Below, in pieces: positions 35,947 through 45,655 of a DNA stretch of 57,230 bases. Source of the stretch: JAWHTC01 sp032586155 (lineage in GTDB: Bacteria; Pseudomonadota; Alphaproteobacteria; Rhodobacterales; Rhodobacteraceae); assembly GCF_032586155.1 (NCBI RefSeq), contig NZ_JAWHTC010000008.1, forward strand, positions 1 through 57,230, given 5' to 3'. Every line of letters starts with the position of its first letter. The stretch's first letter is position 1. The notes beneath the pieces are model-generated. The model saw only the letters and a list, made by a program, of their open reading frames with translations, did no database searches and was not told the origin of the DNA. The translations under genes and the position numbers were made by a program.

Positions 35947-37610
35947 TGCGTCAGCCTCAGCTGGGCAATCGACACCGCGATCGACTGGAACACGTCGGTA
36001 ATGCTGACGCCGGTGGCATTGAAAAAATGGCTTGGCGAACTGGCGCATTTCGATAGCTGGGCATTGCCATTGGCCGTGGCCTCGAACCCGATGGCATAGA
36101 CCACTACGTTGTTGTCTTTGACCGCCGAGCAAATGCTCTGCAGTCGCGCGTCCTTCTCGGTGCCGTTAACGCGGTCGGGCAGATTTGTGTACCAGGTGTC
36201 CCAGGCGGTTCCGAGGCCCAGGTATGGCCCGTAGGTGTACCGAGCATTGCTGGCCACCGAGTTGTAGGCAAACAGCTGCTGATAACTGAGCCGCACCGCG
36301 GTCTTCGGTCCGGGGTCGTGATTGCCGTAGGGCTCTGGGTTCATTGTCTCGTCATCGACCCAGAAATACTCGATTGTCCCATCCGTGTGCGCTACCAAGA
36401 TGGATCGGCGTCCGCTATCCGTGTCGTAGAGAACGTTGGACATGGTGCCGCGCATATGATCCGGCAACATGTATTGCGAGGTATTCTGCCCGTCGGTCAT
36501 GACGACTATTACCTTGAGCGAATTCGGTTCGTCGTAGCCCAGCGGCTTGCCGGCATTGACCGCATCCACGTCGCCGTCGGTGATCATCTGGGTGATCACC
36601 GGGCGGGTCCCAGGATCAAGCAAGGTCGCTGCCCATTTCATGCCAATGTCAATCGACGTGTTGCCGCCGGCCTGCAATGCGTCAATCTGGTTCTTCAGAG
36701 TGGTGCCATTGACTTCCATCGTCATGATCTCTGAATAGGCCGCCGTGTTGCAGATCGGGCTGTTCAAGTCCGATGCGACCGGTGGAAAGCTTCCGGACGA
36801 ATAGGTGAACATGTCAAAATGCATGGTGCGTTCAAGGCTTTGCGCCGTCATTAGTGCCGCCGTGCCAAAATCCGCTGTATCAAAGTTCACGCAGTGCGAA
36901 TAGCTGTGCTCGTTCGAGACATTGTAATGTTTCAGCAGCGTTTCACCGGCGTTCACCTGCGTGTTGTAAGGAATGATCGAGACATTGACGTCGCCGGGTG
37001 CGGCAAGGCCCAGCATAGTGTCGATGAATTCTCGTGCCGCCGGTTTCAGATTGACCAGTCGGTTGTTCGACCTCATCGATCCGGAAACATCAAGCACCAG
37101 TGCGATTTCCACCGCTTCGATCTTTTCTTCGGCCTGCGCGGCGGCTGGCGCGCTCAGGGTATCGATGCCCAGCATGTGAATGAACTGGGTGGGCACGTTC
37201 AGGGTCGCATGTGCCGCGACATCTCGAAAGTTCAGCCCGGTGTTGACCGTCGGCGCGCTTGACAGCGTGGCGTTAATGCTGGCCTTCGCCAGGTAGTCCT
37301 CGACCACGGCGGCCGGATCAAGCGTCTGCTGCAGGTCCGCAGCTGCCAGCACCGCCCGGTCAAGGGTGTTCTGAAGTCGGGTGCGCTTCATTTCGAAATG
37401 CATGAAGTCGACGCCGATCCCGCCGACAATCAGCATGATCAGGAAGAAGAAGACCGAATAGGCGATCATCACGCCGCTTTCATCGCGGGCAAAGCGGCGG
37501 AGTGAATTCAACTTGGGAGCAGGCACGAAAAAACCGGGCGCGAGGTGACGGCGGGGCGCTGCCTTTCTGCCCTGTGGTCTGTGCAGTTTTTGCGACGTAA
37601 CAATCGTCAT
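35943..37610 (-). CDS. TadG-like von Willebrand factor A protein (triad 2, gene 1)
   Basis: A 555-residue paralogue of 33019-34605. A basic cytoplasmic head precedes a membrane segment (IAYSVFFFLIMLIVGGIGVD) and a vWA domain with IALVLDVSGSMRSNNR, GNTSIDIGMKW and MTDGQN. The start at 37610 has AGGA seven bases upstream; another ATG at 37628 is less well placed. It shares YNVSNEHSYSHCV and the C-terminal region ending QLRLTQ with its paralogue. First gene of the second triad, with an AT-rich 367-base upstream region. Confidence 0.88.
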   Translation of the reverse strand: MTIVTSQKLHRPQGRKAAPRRHLAPGFFVPAPKLNSLRRFARDESGVMIAYSVFFFLIMLIVGGIGVDFMHFEMKRTRLQNTLDRAVLAAADLQQTLDPAAVVEDYLAKASINATLSSAPTVNTGLNFRDVAAHATLNVPTQFIHMLGIDTLSAPAAAQAEEKIEAVEIALVLDVSGSMRSNNRLVNLKPAAREFIDTMLGLAAPGDVNVSIIPYNTQVNAGETLLKHYNVSNEHSYSHCVNFDTADFGTAALMTAQSLERTMHFDMFTYSSGSFPPVASDLNSPICNTAAYSEIMTMEVNGTTLKNQIDALQAGGNTSIDIGMKWAATLLDPGTRPVITQMITDGDVDAVNAGKPLGYDEPNSLKVIVVMTDGQNTSQYMLPDHMRGTMSNVLYDTDSGRRSILVAHTDGTIEYFWVDDETMNPEPYGNHDPGPKTAVRLSYQQLFAYNSVASNARYTYGPYLGLGTAWDTWYTNLPDRVNGTEKDARLQSICSAVKDNNVVVYAIGFEATANGNAQLSKCASSPSHFFNATGVSITDVFQSIAVSIAQLRLTQ

Positions 37611-37977
37611 ATTCTCGTCCTCACACATGGGTTTGTTCTTCGCCCTACGCTCAGAGACACTTACCCGCCGCAGTTTCTGATCCGAAAAAGGGGCGGAATT
37701 TTGGCGTAATACGGGAAAAAATCACGTCTCTTTTGCGGTTTGAGCGTTAATGGCGGGTTTTCCGGCAAAACTGTTTTTAAACTAGAGACAATTCGAGCTG
37801 TTTTTTTCTCAATTAGCGGTTGAATCGACGTCTTGCGGCACAAAATGCGCACAAATTGGGGCAAGATTCCCCATTAGCGGGATCGAAAGTATTGTTGGCC
37901 ATTCTGCATAAAACTGCGACATTCTGTCCATGGCTGGGCGAGTCGCGCCCTGTCAACCGAACCCCTTTGAGGCCTGT
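37611..37977. other. AT-rich divergent promoter region
   Basis: 367 bases between the Tad-like operon and the glutamate-dehydrogenase-family gene. The stretch 37680-37860 is clearly richer in A/T than the flanks, with several T-runs and the AAACTAGAGACAATTCG segment. It probably holds both promoters. No small gene or named site was found. Confidence 0.5.
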
Positions 37978-39414
37978 ATGTTCATGTCCACTATCAAAGA
38001 ACCCAGTTTTCGTGAAAGCGTCGACCTGATGTTCAACCGCGCGGTTGCCATCATGGACCTTCCTCCTGGGCTTGAGGAGAAGATCCGTGTCTGCAACGCC
38101 ACCTATACGGTGCGCTTCGGTGTCCGCTTGCGTGGACAGATCCGGACCTTCACCGGCTACCGCTCGGTTCATTCCGAACATATGGAACCGGTCAAGGGCG
38201 GGATCCGCTATGCAATGGCGGTCAACCAGGACGAGGTCGAGGCGCTGGCGGCGCTGATGACCTATAAATGCGCCCTGGTGGAAACGCCCTTTGGTGGCTC
38301 CAAGGGGGGCTTGCGCATCGACCCGCGTGAATGGGACGAGCACGAGCTTGAATTGATCACCCGCCGTTTCGCTTATGAGCTGGCCAAACGCGACCTGATC
38401 CACCCCTCCCAGAACGTGCCAGCCCCAGACATGGGCACCGGCGAACGGGAAATGGCCTGGATGGCCGACCAATATGCGCGGATGAACACCACCGACATCA
38501 ACTCGCGTGCCTGTGTGACCGGCAAGCCGCTGAATGCCGGCGGCATCGCCGGCCGGGTCGAGGCAACGGGCAGGGGGGTACAATATGCCCTGCGCGAATT
38601 CTTTCGCCACCCCGAGGATGTGGCTATGGCCGGGCTTTCCGGCACGCTTGATGGCAAGCGGGTGATTGTCCAGGGGCTGGGCAATGTGGGGTTCCACGCC
38701 GCCAAGTTCCTGCAAGAGGAAGACGGGTGCCGCATCACCGGCATCATCGAGCGCGACGGGGCACTGTTCGACCCGGCCGGGCTCGACGTCGGAGCGGTTC
38801 ATGCCTGGCTGGCCAAACATGGCGGGCTGGCAGATTTCCCCGATGCCACGCACACCGCCGAGGGCGCTGTGGTGCTGGAAGAGGACTGTGACATCCTGAT
38901 CCCGGCTGCCCTGGAAGGGGTGATCTCCATGGAAAACGCCGACCGGATCAAAGCGCCCCTGATCATCGAGGCGGCCAACGGTCCGGTCACCGCCGGGGCC
39001 GACGAGATCCTGCGCAAGAAGGGCACTGTGATCATCCCGGACATGTATGCCAATGCGGGCGGCGTGACGGTCAGCTATTTCGAGTGGGTCAAGAACCTGT
39101 CCCACATCCGCTTTGGTCGGATGCAGCGCCGGCAGGAAGAAGCCCGTCACCAGCTTGTCGTCGACGAACTTGAGCGACTCGACCGCTATCTCGGCGATGC
39201 CTGGACAATGACGCCGGATTTCAAGGCCAGGTACCTGCGTGGCGCAGACGAACTGGAACTTGTCCGCTCCGGGCTCGACGACACGATGCGCATTGCCTAT
39301 CAGTCGATGCGTGAGGTCTGGCACAGCCGTGACGATGTCGAAGACCTGCGCATGGCTGCCTACCTGGTCTCGATCGACCGGGTCGCCGCCAGCTACCGCG
39401 CCAAGGGGCTTTAA
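37978..39414 (+). CDS. Glu/Leu/Phe/Val dehydrogenase (glutamate dehydrogenase family)
   Basis: A 478-residue amino-acid dehydrogenase. Substrate-domain motifs PVKGGIRYAM, the TYKCALVETPFGGSKGG lysine region and VPAPDMGTG are present, followed by a Rossmann domain (KRVIVQGLGNVGFHAAKFLQ). Length and motifs fit NAD(P)-dependent glutamate dehydrogenases. GAGG precedes ATG 37978, and another ATG (37984) lies six bases on. It interconverts glutamate and 2-oxoglutarate plus ammonium. It precedes the sarcosine oxidase genes by ~210 bases but the link may be incidental. Confidence 0.92.
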   Translation: MFMSTIKEPSFRESVDLMFNRAVAIMDLPPGLEEKIRVCNATYTVRFGVRLRGQIRTFTGYRSVHSEHMEPVKGGIRYAMAVNQDEVEALAALMTYKCALVETPFGGSKGGLRIDPREWDEHELELITRRFAYELAKRDLIHPSQNVPAPDMGTGEREMAWMADQYARMNTTDINSRACVTGKPLNAGGIAGRVEATGRGVQYALREFFRHPEDVAMAGLSGTLDGKRVIVQGLGNVGFHAAKFLQEEDGCRITGIIERDGALFDPAGLDVGAVHAWLAKHGGLADFPDATHTAEGAVVLEEDCDILIPAALEGVISMENADRIKAPLIIEAANGPVTAGADEILRKKGTVIIPDMYANAGGVTVSYFEWVKNLSHIRFGRMQRRQEEARHQLVVDELERLDRYLGDAWTMTPDFKARYLRGADELELVRSGLDDTMRIAYQSMREVWHSRDDVEDLRMAAYLVSIDRVAASYRAKGL

Positions 39415-39626
39415 CCGCCCCGCTTTCCGCGCCTGTTTGTCAGGTGTCGCCTCGGCAGTCGAATACCGTTGGCATTCAGCCGCGAGGGGGCAATCCCGTA
39501 GCGCGGATTTGTCGTGCCCTGACCTGCATTTGTCGAAAACCCTCCGTCCGTGTCCGGGCATGGTTGCTATTGCTGGACTAACTTGGTTCACTCGCCAAGT
39601 TGGATGTTGCCACCAGGGAGGGAACC

Positions 39627-40880
39627 ATGCGCTTTTCTGCGCTGCGCGTTTTGAAAGAGGGCCTGACAGGTAACAAAGGCTGGACACCGCATTGGCGTGA
39701 TCCCGAACCAAAGGCGGAATATGACGCCGTGATCATAGGTGGCGGCGGTCACGGCCTTTCCACTGCCTATTATCTGGCCAAGAATCACGGGCTGACCAAT
39801 ATTGCCGTGCTGGAAAAGGGCTATCTGGGCGGCGGCAACGTGGGCCGCAACACCACCATTGTGCGCGCCAATTATGGCCTGCCGGGCAATTCCGAATTCT
39901 ATTCCCATTCGCTCAAGCTCTGGGAAGGGCTCGAGGAGGAACTGAATTACAACGTGATGCATTCGCAGCGCGGTATCATCAACCTGTTCCACTCGGATGG
40001 CGCGCGCGATGCCGCCGCCCGACGGGGCAACGCCATGATCAACCAGGGCGACGACGCCATCCTTCTCGATCGAGAAGGTTGCAAGAAACTGTTGCCCTAT
40101 CTGAATTATGAACAGGAACGGTTCCCTATTTATGGCGGGCTCTATCACAAGCGCGGCGGCACCGCCCGCCACGATGCTGTGGCTTGGGGCTATGCCCGTG
40201 GCGCCGACCAGCGCGGCGTCGACCTGATTCAGAATTGCGAAGTCACCGGTATCGACATCGAGGGCGGCAAGGTGGTTGGCGTGCAAACCACCCGTGGGTC
40301 AATCAAGGCCAAAAAGGTTGGCATGGTTGCCGCCGGACGCTCAGGGCAGGTGGCGGCAATGGCCGGCATGCGCATTCCAATCGAATCCCACGTCCTGCAG
40401 GCCTTTGTCACCGAAGGACTCAAGCCTTGCGTCGATCATGTTGTGACCTTCGGCATGGGCCACTTCTATATCTCGCAATCCGACAAGGGGGGGCTGGTCT
40501 TTGGTGGGGATATCGACTTCTACGCCTCCTACGCCAGCCGTGGGAACCTACCCGCTGCCGAACACGTGATTGAGGCGGGCGTCACCCTGATGCCGATGAT
40601 CGGCAAGTCCAAACTGCTGCGCAGCTGGGGCGGGATCATGGACATGTCGCCCGACGGGTCGCCGATCATCGATCACACTCATGTAGATGGGCTCTACCTC
40701 AATACCGGCTGGTGCTATGGCGGATTCAAGGCGGTACCGGCTTCGGGCTGGTGCATGGCGCACCTGATGGCCACCGGTACCCCGCACGAGGCGGCGGCGA
40801 AGCTGCGGCTCGACCGGTTCGAAACCGGGCGGGGGCTAATGGATGAGGAGGGCACCGGTGCGCAGCACAATCTACACTAG
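39627..40880 (+). CDS. soxB: Sarcosine oxidase beta subunit
   Basis: A 417-residue flavoprotein (DAO fold), the beta subunit of the heterotetrameric sarcosine oxidase. The FAD-binding motif is AVIIGGGGHGLSTAYYLAK near residue 33. Further subunit features are LEKGYLGGGNVGRNTT, HGQ-type core regions and the C-terminal GSPIIDHTHVDGLYLNTGW. The start at 39627 follows GGGAGGG; the enzyme usually has a His that binds FMN covalently. It oxidises sarcosine to glycine. The downstream gene starts inside it. Confidence 0.95.
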   Translation: MRFSALRVLKEGLTGNKGWTPHWRDPEPKAEYDAVIIGGGGHGLSTAYYLAKNHGLTNIAVLEKGYLGGGNVGRNTTIVRANYGLPGNSEFYSHSLKLWEGLEEELNYNVMHSQRGIINLFHSDGARDAAARRGNAMINQGDDAILLDREGCKKLLPYLNYEQERFPIYGGLYHKRGGTARHDAVAWGYARGADQRGVDLIQNCEVTGIDIEGGKVVGVQTTRGSIKAKKVGMVAAGRSGQVAAMAGMRIPIESHVLQAFVTEGLKPCVDHVVTFGMGHFYISQSDKGGLVFGGDIDFYASYASRGNLPAAEHVIEAGVTLMPMIGKSKLLRSWGGIMDMSPDGSPIIDHTHVDGLYLNTGWCYGGFKAVPASGWCMAHLMATGTPHEAAAKLRLDRFETGRGLMDEEGTGAQHNLH

Positions 40881-41388
40881 TCTGTTCGCAGTTCTCCTGA
40901 CCGCGCCGGCGATTGCCGAGCCTACACTGGGGTGTTTTGCCCGTGACTATTCGGATGCGCACTTGGCGGCGCATCCGGATCAGATTGTTGATCGGATCTG
41001 GCTCGAATTCTTCAAGTATCCTCCCGAGGTTTTCGACGGCGACGATCCCTACGCCTCGGTGCGCACCCTGACCGCCAACCAGGGCCATGTCGCGCGGGAC
41101 GGATTTGGCGGGCAGGTGTTTGACGGCGGGATGTTTTGCTACCCCGATCAGCGGCGCGGCGGTGATGCGTGGAATTGTTCGGTCGATTGCGATGGCGGCT
41201 GGTTCCAGATCATCCGCGACGACGGAGAGGTTCTGGAACTTCGCACACGCTACGTGATGGTGGGGGATACAGAAACCTGCGGTGGTGCCATCGATCTTGC
41301 CGAACGTCCCCAGCAATTTGTGACCTATCGGCTCAACCGCGTTGATGACGCGGTCTGCGACGCCGTCTGGCCTGACGAGGAAAGCTGA
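40858..41388 (+). CDS. Cys-rich secreted protein inserted in the sarcosine oxidase operon
   Basis: A 176-residue exported protein. The GTG start at 40858 is placed by GGAGG six bases upstream, inside the soxB end (23-base overlap). A signal peptide (IYTSLFAVLLTAPAIA-EPT) precedes a mature chain with seven or so cysteines, including CFARDYSD, MFCYPDQRR, WNCSVDCDGG and ETCGGAID. It ends one base before the soxD ATG, so it is translationally embedded in the operon. I do not recognise the family. Confidence 0.8.
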   Translation: MRSTIYTSLFAVLLTAPAIAEPTLGCFARDYSDAHLAAHPDQIVDRIWLEFFKYPPEVFDGDDPYASVRTLTANQGHVARDGFGGQVFDGGMFCYPDQRRGGDAWNCSVDCDGGWFQIIRDDGEVLELRTRYVMVGDTETCGGAIDLAERPQQFVTYRLNRVDDAVCDAVWPDEES

Positions 41389-41389
41389 C

Positions 41390-41662
41390 ATGCGTATTGA
41401 CTGTCCCCTGTGCGGGTCCCGCGACCGACGCGAATTTACCTATCAGGGCGATGCCCTGGCATTGGATCGCCCCGACCCCGAGGCCGGGTCGGGTGAATGG
41501 AACGATTACCTGCATAACCGCGACAACCCGGCCGGGCCCACCCGCGAGCTCTGGTATCACGAAAGCGGATGCGCCGCCTGGCTGGTGGTCACCCGCGATA
41601 CCGTCACCCACCAGGTCCATTCCGTTGAATTGGCCCGCGATGTGAAGGAGGCAGGCAAATGA
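41390..41662 (+). CDS. soxD: Sarcosine oxidase delta subunit
   Basis: A 90-residue zinc-binding subunit. The N-terminal CPLCGSRDRREF zinc motif and later Cys (ESGCAAWL) plus HxC-type residues fit SoxD. The start at 41390 is one base after the preceding stop codon, and the stop overlaps soxA by ATGA. Confidence 0.93.
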   Translation: MRIDCPLCGSRDRREFTYQGDALALDRPDPEAGSGEWNDYLHNRDNPAGPTRELWYHESGCAAWLVVTRDTVTHQVHSVELARDVKEAGK

Positions 41663-44580
41663 GGCTCTCTTCCGGCGGGTTGATCGACCGCGAAAACCGC
41701 ATTCGTTTCACCTATGATGGCCACACTTACGAGGGGTTCGATGGCGACACGCTGGCTTCGGCTCTGATGGCCAACGGTCTCAAGGTCCTGGGGCGCAGTT
41801 TCAAATACCACCGGCCCCGCGGCGTGATGACCGCCGGGCCGGAAGAGCCCAATGCACTCGTGACCCTTGGGGCGGGACAGGCACAGGAACCCAACCTGCG
41901 CGCCACCACGCTGGAGTTGTATGACGGTCTCAACGCGCGCAGCCAGAATTGCTGGCCCTCGGTCAATTTCGACATTCTGGCGATGAATGACCTTGCCGCG
42001 CCCTTCTTCAGCGCCGGGTTCTACTACAAGACCTTCATGTGGCCGCGCGCCTTCTGGGAAAAGCTTTACGAGCCGATGATCCGCCGGGCGGCTGGTCTCG
42101 GGGCGCTTTCGGGGGATGAAAACACCGACCGCTATGAACGTGCTTTTGCCCATTGCGACGTGCTGGTGATCGGGGCAGGCCCAGCCGGCTTGATGGCCGC
42201 TTACGAGGCTGCACAGGCCGGGGCCGACGTGATCCTGGCGGACGAGGATTCGCGCATGGGCGGGCGGCTGAACTCGGATACTACCGAGGTCGATGGCCAA
42301 CCCGGCAGCGACTGGGCCGCTGAAATGGTGTCCCGTCTGGCCGCGATGGACAATGTTCGCTGCATGCCACGCACCACCGTCACGGGCGCCTATGACACCG
42401 GCACTTATTCCGCCATGGAACGGGTGGCGATGCACGAGGCCCACCCCGGCACCGCCCCGCGCGAAGCCTTCTGGCGTATCGTTGCCAAACGCGCGATCCT
42501 TGCCGCGGGCAGCCTGGAGCGCCCCATTGCCTTTCAGAACAACGACCGCCCCGGCATCATGATGGCAGGCGCCGTGCGGACCTATCTCAACCGCTATGCC
42601 GTGGCGCCGGGCCGCTCGGTCGCAGTATTTGGCAACAATGACAGCGCCCATGACACCGTGCGCGACCTGCAAACCGCCGGGATCCATGTCGCGGCCCTGA
42701 TCGACAGCCGCCCTGGCGCGAAAACCGATCTCGACGTGCCCTTCTACCAAGGCCAGGTCTGCGGTGCCGAGGGTCGTAAGGCTCTGGAAGCCATCTCCAT
42801 CGCCACCGCGTCAGGTATCGAAAAGCTGCAAACCGACTGCCTCGCAGTTTCGGGTGGCTGGAACCCGTCGCTGCACCTGACCTGCCACATGGGCGGCCGC
42901 CCGGAATGGGATGAGGCCACCGCCAGCTTCCACCCAAATCCCGGCATGGTCCCGGGTCTGGACGCGGTGGGCGCGGCCAACGGCGTATTCTCGACGGCGC
43001 AAGCCTTGCAACAAGGCCAGGCCGCTGCGCAAACCGCGCTTTCTGGTCTGGGGATGAAACCGGCTGGCACCAAACTGCCCAAGGCTGAAGACGGACAATA
43101 TGACATCACCCCAATGTGGTCAGTCCCCGGCAAAGGCCGTGCCTGGCTCGACTTCCAAAACGACGTCACTGTCAAGGACGTGAAGCTCGCCGCGACAGAG
43201 GCCTATCGCAGCGTCGAGCATATGAAACGCTACACCACGCAGGGGATGGCCCCCGATCAGGGCAAGAATTCGAACATGGGGGCGCTGGCAGTTCTGGCCG
43301 ATGCCACGGGGCGCTCGATTCCAGAAACCGGCACCACCACCTACCGGGCACCCTATGCTCCGATGACCATGGCCGCCGTTGCCGCCGGGACCCAGAACAA
43401 AGGCTTCGCGCCGGAACGCTTCACCACCTCCCATGCGGCCAGTGAAGAGGCCCCCAAGGTCGAGGCCGGGTTATGGTATCGCCCGTCCTATTTCCCCAAA
43501 GCAGGAGAAACCAACTGGCGCCAATCCTGCGACCGCGAAGTGGGCTACGTGCGCAACGCCGTTGGTATCTGCGACGTCTCCACCCTCGGCAAGGTCGACA
43601 TTCAGGGCCCCGATGCGGGTGAATTCCTCGATTTCGTCTACACCAACATGTTCTCGACTCTGAAAGTTGGTCGCGCCCGTTATGGGCTGATGCTGCGCGA
43701 GGACGGCCACGTGATGGACGATGGCACCACCGCGCGCCTGTCGGAAAACCACTACCTGATGACCACCACCACCGCCGCGGCGGGCCAGGTGATGCGCCAT
43801 CTCGAATTTGTCCGCCAGGCGCTCCGCCCCGACCTTGATGTCCAGATTATCTCGGCCACCGAGCAATGGGCGCAATTCGCCGTCGCCGGACCGAAATCGC
43901 GCGAGTTGATCAATGGCCTGCTGGACACACCGATCACGGACGAGGATTTCCCCTTCATGGGCTGCGGCCCCGTCAGCGTGGGCGGCATTAACGCACGGCT
44001 GTTCCGCATCTCCTTCTCGGGTGAACATGCCTACGAAATCGCCGTCCCGGCGCGTTACGGCGAAAGCCTGTTCCGCACCCTGCGCGCCCGCGCCGAGGAA
44101 ATGGGCGGCGGGGCCTACGGGATGGAAGCGCTCAATGTGCTGCGGATCGAAAAGGGCTTCATCACCCATAGCGAAATCCACGGTCGCGTCACCGCCTTCG
44201 ACATCGGCATGCAGGGCATGATGAGCAAGAAGAAGGATTTCTTCGGCAAAACCGCCAGCCAGCGCCCAGGCCTTATGGACCCGGACCGCGAGCGGCTGAT
44301 TGGCCTGAAACCCGTAGGTGTTGTGAAGCAGCTCACGGCCGGGGCACACCTGTTCAACGCCGGTGACGAGGCGATCCGCGTCAACGACCAGGGCTATATC
44401 ACTTCCGTCGGGTTTTCACCGACGTTGGGCCATTTCCTTGGTCTTGGCTTCCTGCGAAACGGCCCCGACCGGATTGGTGAAGAGATCCGCATGGTCGACC
44501 ACCTGCGCAGGGTGGAAACCACCTGCGAAGTTGTGAACCCCGTGTTCTTTGATCCGGAAGGAGGGCGCGCCCGTGACTGA
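41659..44580 (+). CDS. soxA: Sarcosine oxidase alpha subunit
   Basis: A 973-residue subunit, near the ~1000 residues usual for the family. It has an N-terminal 2Fe-2S-like (BFD-type) opening (RENRIRFTYDGHTYEGFDGD), a NAD-binding motif LVIGAGPAGLMAAYEAAQAG near residue 170, a second dinucleotide region, and a C-terminal GcvT/tetrahydrofolate domain (RIEKGFITHSEIHGRVTAFD). With SoxBDG it demethylates sarcosine, giving glycine, H2O2 and 5,10-methylene-THF. A standard AGGAGG is part of the soxD end. Confidence 0.97.
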   Translation: MRLSSGGLIDRENRIRFTYDGHTYEGFDGDTLASALMANGLKVLGRSFKYHRPRGVMTAGPEEPNALVTLGAGQAQEPNLRATTLELYDGLNARSQNCWPSVNFDILAMNDLAAPFFSAGFYYKTFMWPRAFWEKLYEPMIRRAAGLGALSGDENTDRYERAFAHCDVLVIGAGPAGLMAAYEAAQAGADVILADEDSRMGGRLNSDTTEVDGQPGSDWAAEMVSRLAAMDNVRCMPRTTVTGAYDTGTYSAMERVAMHEAHPGTAPREAFWRIVAKRAILAAGSLERPIAFQNNDRPGIMMAGAVRTYLNRYAVAPGRSVAVFGNNDSAHDTVRDLQTAGIHVAALIDSRPGAKTDLDVPFYQGQVCGAEGRKALEAISIATASGIEKLQTDCLAVSGGWNPSLHLTCHMGGRPEWDEATASFHPNPGMVPGLDAVGAANGVFSTAQALQQGQAAAQTALSGLGMKPAGTKLPKAEDGQYDITPMWSVPGKGRAWLDFQNDVTVKDVKLAATEAYRSVEHMKRYTTQGMAPDQGKNSNMGALAVLADATGRSIPETGTTTYRAPYAPMTMAAVAAGTQNKGFAPERFTTSHAASEEAPKVEAGLWYRPSYFPKAGETNWRQSCDREVGYVRNAVGICDVSTLGKVDIQGPDAGEFLDFVYTNMFSTLKVGRARYGLMLREDGHVMDDGTTARLSENHYLMTTTTAAAGQVMRHLEFVRQALRPDLDVQIISATEQWAQFAVAGPKSRELINGLLDTPITDEDFPFMGCGPVSVGGINARLFRISFSGEHAYEIAVPARYGESLFRTLRARAEEMGGGAYGMEALNVLRIEKGFITHSEIHGRVTAFDIGMQGMMSKKKDFFGKTASQRPGLMDPDRERLIGLKPVGVVKQLTAGAHLFNAGDEAIRVNDQGYITSVGFSPTLGHFLGLGFLRNGPDRIGEEIRMVDHLRRVETTCEVVNPVFFDPEGGRARD

Positions 44581-45121
44581 TCTGACCGCCAAAACGCCAT
44601 GTGAAGGGCTTTTGCCGCAAACCATCGGAACCGTCACCCTGTCCGAGATGGATATTGACGCCATTACCTCCGTCGCGCCCTTCAAAGGGCAGGAAAAAAC
44701 TGTCTCTGACGCGCTCAAATCCGCCATCGGCGCGGCATTCCCGGCCGCAAACCGCCTAAACGGTAAATCGGGCGGGCGCGTGGTCTGGTCCGGCATGGGG
44801 CAGGCGATGGTTCTGGGGGCAACCCCGGGTGACATTGCCGGTGCGGCGCTGACCGACCAGTCCGATGCCTGGACCAGCGTTACCCTCGAAGGCGAGGGGG
44901 CCCGCGACGTGCTGGCCCGGCTCACGCCGCTGGACTTGCGCGCAACCCGGTTCAAACGCGGCCATGCCGCCCGGAGTGAATTGGCCCATATGAGCGCGAT
45001 CCTGATGCGCACCGGCGAAAACCGCTACGACATCATGGTGTTCCGCTCGATGGCGAAAACCCTTGTGCATGACCTGAGCGAGGCGATGCTGTCGGTCGCC
45101 GGGCGGCGTGCGCTGGGTTAA
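44573..45121 (+). CDS. soxG: Sarcosine oxidase gamma subunit
   Basis: A 182-residue subunit. The GTG start at 44573 is eight bases after AAGGAGGG and overlaps the soxA stop. The family core VTLEGEGARDVLARLTPLDL and the following LRATRF segment are visible. It completes the tetrameric sarcosine oxidase. No glyA or purU follows, unlike many soxBDAG operons. Confidence 0.93.
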   Translation: MTDLTAKTPCEGLLPQTIGTVTLSEMDIDAITSVAPFKGQEKTVSDALKSAIGAAFPAANRLNGKSGGRVVWSGMGQAMVLGATPGDIAGAALTDQSDAWTSVTLEGEGARDVLARLTPLDLRATRFKRGHAARSELAHMSAILMRTGENRYDIMVFRSMAKTLVHDLSEAMLSVAGRRALG

Positions 45122-45315
45122 CCAATGTCCTGACACTTCCTTGCGCCACCGAACGCCAGACAGATACCCGACGGATAGCAGACGGATTCCAGCCCCCTGA
45201 TTTTAGGTTAATCCACGGTATTAACCCAGCGGGACGGTGCCTTGATTTTTCCCCTGTAACGGCGTTGCCTGTTCACGTACCTAGGGTTCAGACCGTAGTC
45301 ATTTTCGGAGCCCAC

Positions 45316-45618
45316 ATGCGCCCTGTCCTCACTGCCACATTGATCCTTGCCGTCGCCACACCGGCCTTGGCCGAAAGCAAACGCCAACGCGAAAAGCGCT
45401 GTGCCGCACAGGCCGACATTATCGCGCAAGCCGTTGAAATGCGTGTGGAAAACAAGGAGAAAGTGGCGGTCACAACCGAACTTGCCGCCGCCGCCAAGAA
45501 GAAGATCGCGACCTCGGTGCCGATCCTGGTCGACTATGTTTATTCGCTGGACGAGGCCCTGCTGGAACAGGATATCCGCACCCCGTTCGAAGAACAGTGC
45601 AACGGATTCAAGCAGTGA
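45316..45618 (+). CDS. Small secreted protein, unknown function
   Basis: A 100-residue exported protein with a signal peptide (MRPVLTATLILAVATPALA) and a Lys/Glu-rich mature chain containing two cysteines (RCAAQ, EEQCNG). An upstream in-frame ATG at 45265 would add a non-signal extension, so 45316 is preferred. It precedes dnaG by 37 bases. Family not recognised. Confidence 0.7.
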   Translation: MRPVLTATLILAVATPALAESKRQREKRCAAQADIIAQAVEMRVENKEKVAVTTELAAAAKKKIATSVPILVDYVYSLDEALLEQDIRTPFEEQCNGFKQ

Positions 45619-45655
45619 TCTTGTTTTAAGGCAGCTTCACCCGCATATTTAACCC

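Noticed and set aside
37813..39711. A 632-residue open frame on the minus strand
   Set aside because: Antisense to the glutamate-dehydrogenase-family gene, which has complete motifs.
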